Assembly (NCBI GenBank): GCA_019671135.1
Contig: JAHRHY010000006.1
Location: 62,001-126,000 of the forward strand
Length of the DNA stretch: 64,000 nt
DNA from: Linnemannia hyalina
Taxonomy: Eukaryota > Mortierellomycota > Mortierellomycetes > Mortierellales > Mortierellaceae
Reading direction: 5' to 3'
The translations under genes and the position numbers were made by a program. Shown one piece after another: positions 1-12,258 of the stretch; within the stretch, counting starts at the first letter, position 1; each line of letters opens with the position of its first letter. The notes beneath the pieces were generated by a model that made no database searches, was not told the origin of the DNA, and was given only the letters and a program-made list of their open reading frames with translations.

Positions 1-3000
1 CGGCAAGCAGACCACCTCTTTGATTTCCAAGATGATCGGTTCCAAGATGCCCGGTGGTTTCACTCAGTCCTCGGCCAAGGGTTACCTCGCCGCTTCCTAT
101 GGCTTGGGACCCCTCCGCGCTGACGGTGCTCTCCTTTTGGGTCTTACCTTGGAGCCCGTTGCCCGTCTCGGTTCGGAGGCTGACGCCAAGGCTTGGTTGG
201 ACACTGTTGCCCAGGCTTACGCTCGCCGCGCCGGCATTTCCTTGGGAGGCGGTGGCGGTGGAGCTGTTGCCGGTGGAGCTGTTGGCGGCGCTGTCATGAA
301 CAGCGAGGAGTTCAACCAGTTCCAGGCCAAGCAGAACGCCATGATGTACCAGCACCTTGAGATCTACGCCCGCTACCTCGAGAAGGACCTCCGTTCTGGC
401 GAGAAGCTTTACGAGGAGGAGAAGCTTGCTACTCTCCGTCTCCAGGCTGATATCGACCAGTGGGTGGCTGAGCACGGTGACTACTACGCCGAGGGTATCA
501 AGCCCTCGTTCAGCGTCAAGAAGGCCCGCAAGTACGACTCGCACTGGAACTGGGTCCGTCAGGATGCCCTTTCTCTCCTCTATGATATGATCTTTGGTCG
601 CTTGACCGTTGTCGATCGCGAGGTCGTTGCTCAGTGTATCCACGTTATGAACCGTGCCGATCCCCAGCTCTTGGAGTTCATGATCTACCACATCGACAAC
701 ACTGCTGCTGACCGTGGCAAGACCTATGCCCTTGCCAAGGAGCTCGGTAACATGTTGATCGAGAACTGTCGCGAAGTCTTGGAGGCTGCTCCCGTCTACA
801 AGGATGGTACGTTCTCTTTTTTTGTCTCTCGTAGCCTGGTATATGTCTATGGGTCTTTCGCTTATTGTTCGTCATATTAATTACCCCTTTGTTTATTTTT
901 CTACCTCCTAATAGTCGGTGTTCCTACCGGTCCTGCGACTTCGATCGACAACAAGGGCAATATCTTGTACGAGGAGGTTCAGCGTGCCGGTGTCCGCAAG
1001 TTGGACCACTACGTTAAGGATATGTCTGCCGGTGGCAAGATGTCCGAGTTCAGCAACCGCCAGAAGGTGCAGAAGAACCTTGCCCAGATCTACAAGATCA
1101 TCAAGGCTCAGAACACCATGAAGTCGTCGTCTAAACTCGCCATCAAGTCCCTCTACGGTGAGGTCATCCACGCCATGAACATGTCCAACACTATCATCCG
1201 CGAGGAGAAGAACCGCCGTGCCAGTCGTATCCGTCGCCCCTCGACCGTCCCCAACGCAGAGCGCCCCAAGAAGGAGGCCAAGAAGGAGACTATCCCCTTC
1301 CTCCACCTTAAGAAGAAGAACGCCCAGTCCGAGAGCGGATGGGAGTTCTCGCAGCGTTTGACCAGCGTCTACTTGGATGTCTTGGCCAACATTGCCAAGG
1401 ACGGTGTCACCTTTGAGAACCGCATGGTCCTCATGACCGGTGCCGGAAAGGATTCTATTGGTGCCTCGATCCTCAAGGGTCTCTTGTCTGGAGGAGCCAA
1501 GGTCATCGTCACGACCTCCCGCTTCAGCCGCGATGTCACTGAGTACTACCAATCGATCTACCAGCGCCACGGATCCAAGAACTCGTCCTTGGTCGTTGTT
1601 CCCTTCAACGGAGGTTCCAAGCAGGATGTTGATGCTCTTGTCAACTACATCTACGACAAGGACCCCAAGAAGGGTCTCGGCTGGGATCTTGATTACATCA
1701 TTCCCTTCGCTGCCATCTCTGTCCAGGGCAAGGAGATTGACAACATTGACTCCCAGTCCGAGTTGGCTCACCGTATCATGTTGACCAACGTCCTTCGCCT
1801 GTTGGGTAATGTTAAGACCAAGAAGATGGAGAACGGATACGACACCCGCCCCGCCCAGGTCATCCTCCCTCTCTCGCCCAACCACGGAACCTTCGGTGCC
1901 GACGGTCTCTACGGAGAGTCCAAGGTTGCCCTCGAGACCTTGTTCAACCGTTGGTCCTCCGAGTCGTGGTCCGCCTACTTGACCATTACCGGAGCCGTCA
2001 TTGGCTGGACCCGTGGTACTGGATTGATGAGCGGCAACAACATTGTTGCTGAGGGTCTTGAGAAGTACGGTGTCCGCACCTTCTCTGCCCAGGAGATGGC
2101 TTTCAACATCCTCGGTCTCATGCACCCCTCGATCACCAACTTGTGCCAGATCGAGCCTGTCTGGGCTGATCTCAACGGTGGTCTCCAGTACTTGCCCAAC
2201 TTGAACGAGATCTCTGCCAACTTGCGTGCCGAGCACCGCCAGACCTCTGAGATCCGCAAGGCTATTGTCGCCGAGAACACTCTCGACTTCAAGGAGACCC
2301 ACGGTGCCGAGGCTGAGCGCAAGCACCAGCCCCACAAGGTCACCCCCCGTGCCAACATGAAGTTCCCCTTCCCCGAGCTCAAGAACTACAAGGATCTCTC
2401 GCACGCCCACAAGCTGAGAGGCATGCTCGATCTCGAGAATGTTGTCGTAGTCACCGGTTTCAGTGAAGTCGGACCTTGGGGTAACTCGCGTACCCGCTGG
2501 GAGATGGAGGCCAACGGCCAGTTCTCCCTCGAGGGATGCATTGAAATGGCCTGGATCATGGGCTTCATCAAGCATCACAACGGCAACCTCAAGTCGGGCG
2601 CTCCATACTCTGGATGGGTCGATGCCAAGACCGAGGAGCCCGTTAAGGATCGCGATGTCAAGGCTAAGTACGAGAAGCAGATTCTGGAGCACACTGGTAT
2701 CCGTCTGATCGAGCCCGAGCTCTTTGGCGGTTACGATCCCAAGCGCAAGGGTCTCTTGCAGGAGGTCTTGATCGACCACGACCTCGAGGCCTTTGAGGTC
2801 TCGAAGGAGGAGGCTCAGATGTTCAAGCTCGAGCACGGCGACAAGGTCGACATCTACGAGGAGGAGTCTGGCCAGTGGGCCGTCAAGTTCAAGAAGGGTG
2901 CCAACATGTACATTCCCAAGGCCCTCAAGTTTGACCGCCTCGTCGCCGGTCAGATCCCCACCGGATGGAATGCTGCCCGCTATGGTGTCCCCAAGGACAT

Positions 3001-5095
3001 TATTGACCAAGTCGACACCATCACCCTCTACGTCTTGATCTCGACCGTCGAGGCTTTGATTGCTTCTGGTATTACCGACCCCTATGAGTTCTACCAGTAC
3101 GTCCACGTCTCCGAGGTCGGTAACACTGCCGGTTCCGGTGTCGGAGGCATGCTTTCGCTCCGTGGTATGTACCGCGACCGTGTCCTCGACAAGCCCGTGC
3201 AGAAGGATATCTTGCAGGAGTCGTTCATCAACACCATGCCTGCCTGGATCAACATGTTGCTCCTCTCGTCGTCTGGACCCATCAAGACCCCCGTCGGAGC
3301 CTGTGCCACCGCTGTCGAGTCTGTCGAGATTGGTGTTGACACCATCCAGAGCGGTAAGGCCAAGATTGTCATTGTCGGAGGCTATGATGACTTCCAGGAG
3401 GAGGGCTCGTACGAGTTCGCCAACATGAAGGCTACCAGCAGCACCGACGAGGAGTTTGCCCACGGACGCACCCCCAAGGAGATGTCCCGCCCCGCCACTT
3501 CGACCCGCTCTGGTTTCATGGAGTCTCACGGAGCCGGTATTGAGATCTTGATGCAGGCCAAGTTGGCCATCGAGATGGGTGTGCCAATCTATGGTATCGT
3601 CGGTCTCACCAACACCGCCACCGACAAGGAGGGTCGCTCTGTCCCCGCCCCCGGTCAGGGTGTCTTGACCACCGCCCGTGAGGTCAAGTCCAAGATGCCC
3701 TCTCGCCTCTTGGACATCAAGTACCGCAAGCGCCAGATTGATGCTCGCCGTGCTCAGATCAAGCAGTGGGTCGAGAGCGAGTATGTCGAGGTCGGCTACG
3801 AGCTCGAGGAGCTCAAGGCACAGGGTGCCTTGACCGTCACCGAGGAGGAGTACCTTGCCTCCGAGACTGAGCGCATCCAGAAGGAGGCCAAACGTCAGCA
3901 CCGCGAGGCCCTCAACCTCTGGGGTAACGAGTTCTACAAGCAGGATCCCCAGATCTCGCCTCTCCGTGGTGCCCTTGCCTCGTTCGGCTTGACCATCGAT
4001 GACATTGGTGTCGGATCCTTCCACGGTACCTCGACCAAGGCCAACGACAAGAACGAGTCCGAAGTCGTCAACAAGCAGATGGAGCACTTGGGCCGTAGCA
4101 AGGGTAACGCTTTGCCCTCGGTCTGGCAAAAGTACCTCACCGGTCACCCCAAGGGTGCCGCTGCTGCCTGGATGATGAACGGAGTCCTCCAGGTCCTCCA
4201 GACCGGTTTGATTCCCGGAAACCGCAACGCCGACAACATTGACAACGTCATGCGCCAGTATGAGTATGTCCTCTACACCTCGCGGTCGATCCAGACCGAC
4301 GGTGTCAAGGCTGGTCTGTTGAAGTCGTTCGGTTTCGGTCAGGTCGGTGGTGAGATCCTCTTGATCCACGCCGACTACATCTTCGGAGCCCTTGAGGAGC
4401 ACGAGTATGAGGCCTACAAGACCAAGCAGCAGGCCCGTCAGGCTAAGTCGTACCGTTACCTCCACGACTCGATGACCGGTGGCCCCGCCCTGGTCCAGGT
4501 CAAGAACGCTCCCCCATACACTCCCGAGCTCGAGTCGCCCGTGTACCTCAACCCCAGTGCCCGTGCCCAGTACAACAACGCCACAAAGTCGTGGGCCTTC
4601 AACGCCAAGTCGCTCGTCCCCGAGTCTGCCAAGATTGATGTCGCCATGACCCGCGCCATCCTCGAGACCTCTGCCGCAGAGTCTCTTGGTTCCTCTTCTG
4701 CCGCTGGATCCCGAGGAGTTGGTGTCGATGTCGAGATGGTCTCTGCGATCAACATTGAGAACGACACCTTCCTCGAGCGCAACTTCACTCAGCAGGAGAT
4801 TGATTACTGCCTGAGCCGGCCCGACCCCCAGTCGAGCTTCGCCGGTCGTTGGTCCGCCAAGGAGGCCGTCGTCAAGGCCGTGAGCTCATTCTCGTTGGAT
4901 ACGGAAAAGGTCTGGACCCAGGGCGCTGGCGCTGGATTGAAGGAGATTGAGATTGTGATGGCAGAGAGCGGCGCACCTAGCGTTGTGTTCTCTGGAGCCG
5001 CAGAGGAGGCGGCGCGCAAGGCTGGAGTCAAGGAGATGAAGGTCTCCATCAGTCATTCTGGCGCTTACGCAGTTGCTGTTGCAAATGCGTTGTAA
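1..5095 (+). CDS. fas2: Type I fatty acid synthase, alpha-type region, 5'-truncated by window edge
   Basis: This is the cytosolic fungal fatty acid synthase that builds acyl-CoA from acetyl- and malonyl-CoA. Exons are 2-806 and 915-5095; the 108-nt intron (GTACGT...CTAATAG) splits a Val codon. About 1661 residues are visible, close to what yeast Fas2 has left from the same point. The window opens in the C-terminal part of the acyl-carrier domain, after the phosphopantetheine serine. A Gly/Ala linker near nt 250-300 follows. The ketoreductase Rossmann motif [10 protein letters not shown] is near nt 1436. In the ketosynthase the active Cys is in PVGACATAV (codon 3302-3304) and the two His codons are at 4022 (FHGTST) and 4145 (GHPKGA). 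The C-terminal phosphopantetheine transferase has GVGVDVEMV and WSAKEAVVK. Stop TAA is at 5093. Whether beta-type domains are fused upstream cannot be seen. A possible poly(A) signal AATAAA is at 5371. Confidence 0.97.
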
Positions 5096-6428
5096 AAACG
5101 TTTTACTATTTTTTTCTTTTCTGGTTTTTCTTTTATACCTCTTCACTTTTCTTTTCTTTTTTTTTTCCGTTTTTAATTATCTCTTTGTAAACAACCTTTT
5201 TTTTCTTTTTCGGCACACATTATTATTATTTTTTTCTTCAAAGCAAACAACTATCATTAGGATAGAGAAGGGTTCAAAAGGGAAGGCAGTTGAACGCAAC
5301 GCTTCTGTCTTTTTTCTTTCTTTCACTCTTTTTCCTCGTGCAATACAGCCAGCCTTTAAACAACACCTTCAATAAAACAATATCAATAATAACTTCTTGT
5401 TCGTGCCATGGCGATCTTGTTTGCTGCATGATGAAAAGAGAGAGGGAGAAATGCGGGTGTAGAGTGGTGTTTTTGTGAGTTTGAATGGAAAGAAAACACC
5501 AGGAAACATGGTCAAACCACAAGTAAACAAGCCAGGAAACACAAGCCAAAACCCAAGAAACATGGTCAACACATCAATAAACAGGGTGTAACATCAAGAG
5601 ACAAGCCAGGAATAAAGGAAAGAAGTGAAAGAAAAAAGAAAGTGTAAAGAGAAGCCGTCACATTACTGAGAAAAATGTATTTGTTGCAGGATGTTCACCA
5701 ACGCGTAAGTCAAACGCGTCCTAGCTTGTCTGCCAGTCGCGTAAAATCGCACATGTAATAGGCCCAAGTCACTTCTAAGTAGCAAGCTCTGGTTCTTCAT
5801 TCTTTCGAAAAGAAGCCCATGAGTGGTTGCAGGTGAGCTGCCCTTGGGTCTATTAAATTCTCTACTCCTTCCTTCCGTGACAAACAGAACGACCACAGTA
5901 GGTCTTGGACAGGGAGGTAGAACAGGAAAAAGAGAAAAGCTGTGAAGAGGGGAATGATGAACGTGAATGATTGTAAATGGGACAAAGACGTGAATGACAC
6001 GGTGTAGGGGCCGAGGGGTCGAAGCGAGAGGAGAAGGAATTGGGGAAACCAAAAGGAAATGAGAGAACGGAAAAAAGATTGAGGGAATGAACGCCTGAAT
6101 GGAGATGAACAAGAGAAGGAAGTGAACGACGCGAAACGAGGCGAGTAATTATTAAGGCTTTCTGATATTGGGGAAATGAGAGGGCTGAATTTTTGCCACC
6201 AATTGACCAATTGAGGATCTGACACCAATGTCAGTCAACGCGAGGACAATCATGCTTCTTTTGTCACTTCCACACTCTCAATAGATAAAACACCTAACCA
6301 CTGTACATCGCAAACATATAGTCGCTGCTATTTACGACATGCCTGAAGGCACTGTTCTTCATTGACACTTCGGAGCATGATGCACGACCACAAAGCAGAA
6401 CAATTGAGAAAAAACAAATGTATTGCAG
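5096..6428. other. Intergenic, no gene recognised
   Basis: This stretch separates the synthase stop codon from the 3' end of the first F-box gene. It begins with T-rich 3'-UTR sequence carrying AATAAA at 5371. Around 5490-5615 short words recur (variants of GAAACATGGTCAA and of AAGCCAGGAA), suggesting a small decayed tandem duplication. The open frames here are short, of low complexity and match nothing I know. Confidence 0.6.
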
Positions 6429-8465
6429 TTAAAGCTCAAAACTGCATGGATTCGACAGGATCCCTGGACAGTACCTTCTCAACCAGGTCTCAGCCCTCTC
6501 CTCATTCGTATCAGCATTCAACCCTTCCACACTCACCAGTCTCGGCCACGCCTTCGTCATCCACTTTACTTCCTGAACTCCCACACACGTTGCCATCCGG
6601 AAAACATTCACCTCCTCCAGATCCTTCAACGTCTCCAACTTCTGCAACCCACTGTCGAGACTCATCTCCAAACACTCGTACTGGTACGCTTGGTCCCCCA
6701 ATACCCAAGCGCCGCTCGGTTCCTCCACAAAATTGTTTTCGTTCCCAAAATCACGGTCGTCGTGACCTAGCCCGAGTACCTTGAGTCTTGTGAAACTAGA
6801 CAAACGCTCGTACACATGAGCTTGGAGTTCACGACCCTGACCCGAATGCGTCTCCTGGAGCACCACCGCCCCATTACCTTCTTCGCCATTCCCCACCGCA
6901 GGCTCGCCACGAGTGCAACCATAGTGCGTCTGGGTAATATCGGGCCTTGGGATACCCAGGATCTTGGCACGGAATAGTTTAAGAGTGGACACGCATGGCC
7001 AAGGTCGGAGGGAGTTTGTAACAGGGTCGAGGTCGATAAAGTCCTCCGCCAGGATGTGGCTCACATGCGGTTCCACACACTCGCCTTCAGAGAGGATCAT
7101 GAACGTATGGAGGTAGGGGCTTGTGGAGAGGATCTGGCACATTTGAGCACTGGTAAATCCAGGCGTATTCCTGACCTGGAGGGATTCGAGTGTGGTCGAG
7201 TGCTGCACCAGAGCTTCGGAAGAAAGTGTATCCAAAGTGGGCAGGGAGACATTTCTCCACCCCTTGCGGTTAGCAGAGAGGACGCTGGCGACCACGGCAT
7301 CGGCGACAAACTCGTCGTTATAATGGTCGCCATAGCTAATCTCGATTTCGTCGACATTGGGGAGACCGGTTCTGAGGGCGTCGGCCAAGAGACGGAGAGA
7401 CGATGCAGTGCTGTTATCGATCTCAAGTCGCCTGAGCTTGGTACACTCTGCCAGTTCCTGGAGCCAGCCTTGGTCGATGGTGCCGACGTGAAGGATTTCA
7501 AGGTTGGGGGATCATCTCAGAAGCGACTTGAAGTACGACAAATCGGGGTTCTGCTCGATCGCTGAAATGGACAAGGACCTCAACCCCACCAATGACTCCT
7601 CGTTGCCAGCCGGATCCTCATTCTCTTCCCCAGCATCCTCTATCGCCTCATTAGAAATTGATACCATTGCTGCCGCCTCGACATCTTGATCTTGTTCCTG
7701 CTCTTGAAGAGACGTTTCCAGAAACACGTTGGTGTAAGGAATGGTCAGCTGGTTCATCATTGAAGAGCACTTGTCGATCAGGATCGGAGGGATTGACACA
7801 GTCACCGGACCAGTATAAGGCTTCTCTCTGTTGGGGCATTGGTAAGTGAACTCAACGCGGAATTGGACAAGGCTGGGGACCACATCTCTGGCAAACGTCC
7901 TCCAAAAGTCCAGATCAGCATTGGTACCACTCCACTGATCAAGATGGAGAGATTGGAGGTTAGGACAGTATTTGAGCAGGTGGAGCAGTAGTTCTTGTTC
8001 GGTCGGTTCCGGACTAGTTGAGTCTTGGGTTGGATCGACTGTGGCGGTGGTAGTAGTGGTGGTTGCCCTGTGGAAATAAGAAAAAAAAGGTCCATATCGG
8101 GCCGCTGGCTGCTCCTTCAGTTGCCATTGCTCAAGGGTTAGGCGACGGATCAAAGGACCATACTTTGACAACAAAGATGATGACGGTGACGAGCATGCAG
8201 CCTTGTTGTTAATTCCTTGAGAAGAATCCTGAGGTTGTTGTTGAGCAGCAAGAAAGTCGGATCGAGTGGCAAGGCGCAAGAGTTCCGCGCTCTCATGTGT
8301 TGACTGCGCCATAAAGATGGATGCCGGTGGGGGGATAATGTGCCAAATGTGCGGGACAAATGTGTAGTTCCAGGATTTGCTGACGCGGATACAGATTGAT
8401 AGGTCGAGGAGGGAGAGGTATGAGGCGAGCAGGTTTGCGAGCTCGGGGATATCGAGAATTGACAT
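6429..8465 (-). pseudogene. F-box/LRR protein gene interrupted by one in-frame TGA
   Basis: Reading down from ATG 8465, the first residues (MSILDIPELANLLASYL, then a VSKSWN and LW pattern) form an F-box, the Skp1-binding part of an SCF ubiquitin ligase adaptor. Degenerate leucine-rich repeats and the family C-terminal block follow (KILGIPRPDI, YERLSSFTRL, EVKWM). The frame is open for 679 codons except for a TGA at 7514-7512, and the paralogues align on both sides of it. At that point the coding strand reads AGA TGA TCC CCC AAC, where the family has R-C/S-x-N/H-L-E. The duplicated GAT inside AGATGATCC suggests a 3-bp tandem duplication that inserted a stop without shifting frame. There are no introns. 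Function is either lost or limited to a 317-residue truncated protein. Assembly error, readthrough or RNA editing cannot be excluded. Confidence 0.8.
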
Positions 8466-8806
8466 TGGAGGAAGGAATAAGGAGAAAGGAAAACGTTGCA
8501 GAGAATGAGAAGGAGGGAATGTAGTTCAGAATGAGAAGTGAATTCAGTTGGAGAGTGATGGCAAAGCGTGGAGGGTGGAAGTGTGAATGGGCAGATGAGA
8601 AAGAAGGAGAAGAAGAAAGATCATGAGAGAAGTGATGGGCAGGGAGAGGAGGTAAAAATAAGTAAGGCCAGGCGAGAGTATTTAATTTTTGATTTTGCCA
8701 GAACGGTGGCAGATGAGCCCGCCCAGATGTACAAGCGAAATACGCCCAACGCCAAACTACATGGATTCTTTTTGTTCAGAGTATCGCCACAAGGAAGCCA
8801 CCTCCC
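8466..8806. other. Intergenic between F-box genes
   Basis: This is the 5' flank of the TGA-interrupted F-box gene. It is purine-rich on the plus strand, as expected for a pyrimidine-rich leader of a minus-strand gene. A weak relative of the family upstream box (ACGGTGGCAGA) lies near 8703. No gene is seen. Confidence 0.4.
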
Positions 8807-9899
8807 CTAGTGCTGCTCTTCTTCAAAGTGACACTTGGCCAGATACGGCAAAAGCGGCAAGAACTGCTGCATATGCTCAAACCTAGCCCTTCGACTCATA
8901 CACAGTCTCTCCAATTGACACACCATACCTCCTAATACTGCCTTAGCATCCTCCACACCAAACAAAACAACCTCTTCTTCCTCAACATCATCACCATACT
9001 CCATGTCCTCGAAATACTTGATCGGCTCCAGCCTAACGCCCTCGAACCCCAGGTACACAACGTTGGGGCAATGCTTCAGGATATTGAACACGTCACCGAT
9101 ATAGACAAGTCCTTTCTTGAGCTCAAGCGTCTCCAGGTGAGGGTCACATCCAGTAACCGGTTCCATCTGGGCAGCTCCAGACACAAGTGCTTCACCAGGG
9201 GCAGACTTCTGAGTAATGCTGGAAGACTGAGGCGGTAGTAAGGGTCGGAGAAGGTGACGAGGTTCTTGAGTCCTGAAAGCGCCTTGTGGTGGAATTGTCC
9301 CAATTCGTTTGCCAAGTTACCCAGACGCCGCAGGTTGCGGCTCATATGCAGGAACGTCAACCCGGGGTTCTCTAAGACCAAGAGCCAAAAGCGTTGCAGC
9401 GCAAACCAGTCTCGCTTCTGGGACGTCAGCAATCTGCCGCAGGATTCCTCTGGCTCGCTCCCTCCTCACACTCCTCAAGCGGGCTGAACCCAAGTCCATG
9501 GTAGGCGTTATACTCTTGATAAGGAGCGTACCATTCCCATCCAAATAAAACACCTCCAGCGTCTGCAAACGCGTACAAGTCCCACTCCGACCGACAAAAC
9601 GAAATATATCCCTGTGATGGACTTCGAGGGCTCGGATATGATGGGCGTACTTGTTGAAGAGGAGCTGGAGCCATTGTTCGTCCATTTGTCCTTGTGCGTG
9701 CTCCGAGTCGAATTCTTTGAGGATCTTGTGCCAGGTTGGGAGGCTGCTGTCGATGGTGTGCCAGAGGAGTGGAATCAGGGGCGATGTTCCATTCTTGGTT
9801 GACTTGGACGCACTGCAGTAGGTCGACGGGGAGGAAGTAGGGTCCGATGAGGGGGATGATCGCTTGTGGTAAGGTAGAGTGTGTTTTGATAGGCGACAT
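8807..9899 (-). pseudogene. F-box/LRR gene remnant with several frameshifts
   Basis: ATG 9899 opens an F-box-like start (MSPIKTHSTLPQAIIPLIG, then LLQCVQVNQEWN). The frame is lost near 9780; the adjacent frame continues with SPLIPLLWHTIDSSLPTWH and runs through leucine-rich sequence. Further shifts lie near 9430-9490 and near 9170, where HLCLELPRWN passes into DPHLETLELKKG in the third frame used. The last frame ends at the stop at 8807. Joined approximately, the remnant would be about 360 codons, shorter than the neighbouring genes of 620-680, and it lacks their C-terminal KILGIPRPDI block. It may be a distinct subfamily or a 3'-truncated copy. At least three frame changes make a functional product unlikely; introns do not explain them well, because no good GT-AG pairs bracket the shifts. 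Confidence 0.72.
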
Positions 9900-10212
9900 C
9901 AGTATGGGCAGCCGATGGTGATGAGTTGAGTATTGCGGAAAGAAAGAGGAAGAGAAGAAACAAAAACTTTTAGTGTGAATGTGTCGGTAATATGAGCCTG
10001 GACGGCGCTTGAGAAAAAAAGTCGCATAAGCAAAAAAAAGAGAGGCATGGCCTCCATTCAAAGAAAAGTGGCTACAAAAACGGAGAAGAATGGCATTAGC
10101 TTTCAGTGGAAGGAGCCGCCAATTTCTATCATTGTTTGAGACGCGCTTTATTTCCTTTTCTTTGTCCCTTTGTTGCCGTGACTAGTCAGCACCGACGTGC
10201 CAACGAAGACAC
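9900..10212. other. Intergenic, no gene recognised
   Basis: This short spacer lies between two minus-strand F-box loci. It contains A-rich tracts around 10014-10040 and nothing that resembles a coding exon or structured RNA. Confidence 0.4.
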
Positions 10213-12078
10213 CTAAAAATGCAGTCCATATTCCTGGAGTGGATCGCATTGGAATAACATAATCCTAGGACAATTTTCCAGCAACCATTTGCTCGCATCA
10301 TCGTGACTATTCAGACCATCCACACACCTTAGCTTGGGCCAATTTTGCACCATCCACTGTACCTCCTCAACTCCGATCAAAGTCGCCATCCGCACCACAC
10401 TCAACACCCTCAGCTGCTTCAATCCTTCCAGTATCCGTAATCCACTCTTGAGAGACATCTCCAAACACGTGTACTGGTGACCTATATCGTCTAACCCTCT
10501 AATCTTCCTGCTAGGGTAGTAAACATCCCTGTCCTCGTGCCCCAACTCCAATCGTTCCAGGCGGGTGAACCTCGCAAGACGCTCATAGACTCGACGCCCG
10601 ATATCCTGACCTTGACCAACATAGTCTTCAGGAAGTACCATGCCGTCCTCGAGTGGTCGTCCGGAATAGGTCTTGGTGATGTCTGGTCGTGGAATCCCCA
10701 AAATCTTGGCTCGCAACACCGTCAGGGTTGACTCGCAGGCCCATGGTCTGAGGAAGTCGGACGAAGAATCGGCGTCAATAAAGTCCAACGCCAGGATCTG
10801 GCTCGCGTCAATGTATGGGAGACTATCGTCCTCATCAATCAATGTAATAAACGACCTGAGTCGAGGACTAGACGAGAGGATCTGTTGCATGTGTTTGCTT
10901 GACAACTCGTGCGCCCTCTTCAGCGATAGTTCCTCCATAGTAGGACAATGCTGTACGATAGCCTCTACAGCAAGTTTATCAATGCACGGTGCGTTGATGG
11001 ATCGCCAGCCGGTACGGCAAGCCGAGAACATGTTAGCCAGGTCCTGATCCCGCATGTCCTCAAAGTAACAGTCGATGTGAATGTTGGCAAGGCTGGGGAG
11101 ACCGTTCCTGAGTTCATCGGTAAGCAACTGGGCCGATTTGGTGTCGAATATAACGATTCGCAAACTCTTGAGGTGGAGGCACTCTCCGAGAACTCCGGTC
11201 CAGGTCTCGTTGAGGCGTGATATATGGAGACTCTCGAGGTGGGTGCATCGGGTTATAAACTTGAGCAATGGTGGCGAGTACAGCCTGCTGCTCTGGCAGG
11301 TGACATTCAGAATCCTTAAAGACGGTAACGGCTCCTCTTCTCCATTGTCCCAGTTTTCTTCCGTACGCTGCTCAATTTGTACTCGAGGGTAGCTATGTCT
11401 AATGTGAAAAGACAACTCCTGAAGGTTGCAAGAGCACCGCGAAAACAGGATTGGAGGAAGGGGAGAAAAAGCAAAGGAGACTTGGGACTCTATGACGAGG
11501 GTGAAGTTGGTGATGGTTCTTGGAAGACCGCTGCCAAGAATCTTGCTCCAAGACTCCAGCTCCTGAGCATCGTTGACCCGTCCTTCAATCTGGAGGCGTT
11601 GTAAACGCGTGCACTGCTGGAGCATATGGAAAATGAACTCTGGATCGGGCGGTGACTCTGGTGTGGTCTCGCCCTCCGTTGCTGCGTGTTCGATGAACGC
11701 AGGTATAGGTTTCCACTGCAGGAAGGACTGTTGTAGTTCCAAGACCCGAATCCAGCGCCCGTTCCTTGAAGTTACTGGCAGGGGACTATTGCTGTTGTTG
11801 TTGTTGTTGTTGTTGTTGTTGATGTGAGCCTGCAGCAGAGTTGAAAGGTAATCCCTCTGCACCAGTTGACTGAAGCGGTCGTCATGGCGCCGATATGACT
11901 CCAGTGGCGGGTCATCCTCTCTCCTCACAAGGTACGCTGTGGGCGGGACAGAGTACCAGAGGTATGGGATGAACATGGCGTTCCAGGCCTTGCTGACCCG
12001 GACGCACACTGTGAGGTCATGGGGGGAGAGATAGTAGCGGAGCTGATCAACTAGCTCTGGGATGTCGAATGGAGACAT
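10213..12078 (-). CDS. F-box/LRR protein, intact
   Basis: This encodes a 621-residue intronless protein. I chose ATG 12078 over in-frame upstream codons because the F-box starts there (MSPFDIPELVDQLRYYL, CVRVSKAWNAMF, LWYSV, residues about 1-50), as in its paralogues. An Asn run of about 9 near residue 125 comes from a TTG/CAA microsatellite (11793-11821). Leucine-rich repeats fill roughly residues 150-420 (SLHISRLNETW, NLQELSFHI). The C-terminal third carries the family block: RAKILGIPRPDITKTY, YERLARFTRLERLELG and EVQWMVQNWPKL. The expected role is substrate recognition in a Skp1-cullin-F-box ubiquitin ligase; the substrate is unknown. It lies head-to-head with the plus-strand F-box gene at 12541, sharing a 462-bp spacer with the family upstream box at 12259. 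Confidence 0.85.
   Translation of the reverse strand: MSPFDIPELVDQLRYYLSPHDLTVCVRVSKAWNAMFIPYLWYSVPPTAYLVRREDDPPLESYRRHDDRFSQLVQRDYLSTLLQAHINNNNNNNNNSNSPLPVTSRNGRWIRVLELQQSFLQWKPIPAFIEHAATEGETTPESPPDPEFIFHMLQQCTRLQRLQIEGRVNDAQELESWSKILGSGLPRTITNFTLVIESQVSFAFSPLPPILFSRCSCNLQELSFHIRHSYPRVQIEQRTEENWDNGEEEPLPSLRILNVTCQSSRLYSPPLLKFITRCTHLESLHISRLNETWTGVLGECLHLKSLRIVIFDTKSAQLLTDELRNGLPSLANIHIDCYFEDMRDQDLANMFSACRTGWRSINAPCIDKLAVEAIVQHCPTMEELSLKRAHELSSKHMQQILSSSPRLRSFITLIDEDDSLPYIDASQILALDFIDADSSSDFLRPWACESTLTVLRAKILGIPRPDITKTYSGRPLEDGMVLPEDYVGQGQDIGRRVYERLARFTRLERLELGHEDRDVYYPSRKIRGLDDIGHQYTCLEMSLKSGLRILEGLKQLRVLSVVRMATLIGVEEVQWMVQNWPKLRCVDGLNSHDDASKWLLENCPRIMLFQCDPLQEYGLHF
11793..11821. repeat. (TTG)n microsatellite inside an F-box gene
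   Basis: About ten trinucleotide units encode a poly-Asn run in the minus-strand F-box protein. It lies between the F-box and the repeat domain, so length change would not break the frame. Confidence 0.9.
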
Positions 12079-12258
12079 TGTCAACAGGATGTGGTGAGGA
12101 AAGAGGGTCGACATGTGGGTGATGAGAGAAAGAGGTGGTGTGAGCCCAAAGCAAACAAAAATCATAAAGGAGGCGACCAAGTGACCTAATCTAACGAGAC
12201 ACTACTAGTGAGAGACATAGCTGATGAGACCTGACGGATGCTCCTGAGGATAAATAAA

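Noticed and set aside
908..4465. 1185-codon open frame antisense to the fatty acid synthase
   Set aside because: It is the mirror of a strongly C-ending codon bias; the translation is Leu/Val/Gly-rich without motifs, and the sense strand is clearly the gene.
7512..7514. Selenocysteine recoding of the TGA in the F-box gene
   Set aside because: Selenoproteins do exist in a few early fungi, but this is not a redox protein, the second TGA replaces Arg, and the lesion is explained by a GAT duplication. No SECIS element was identified.
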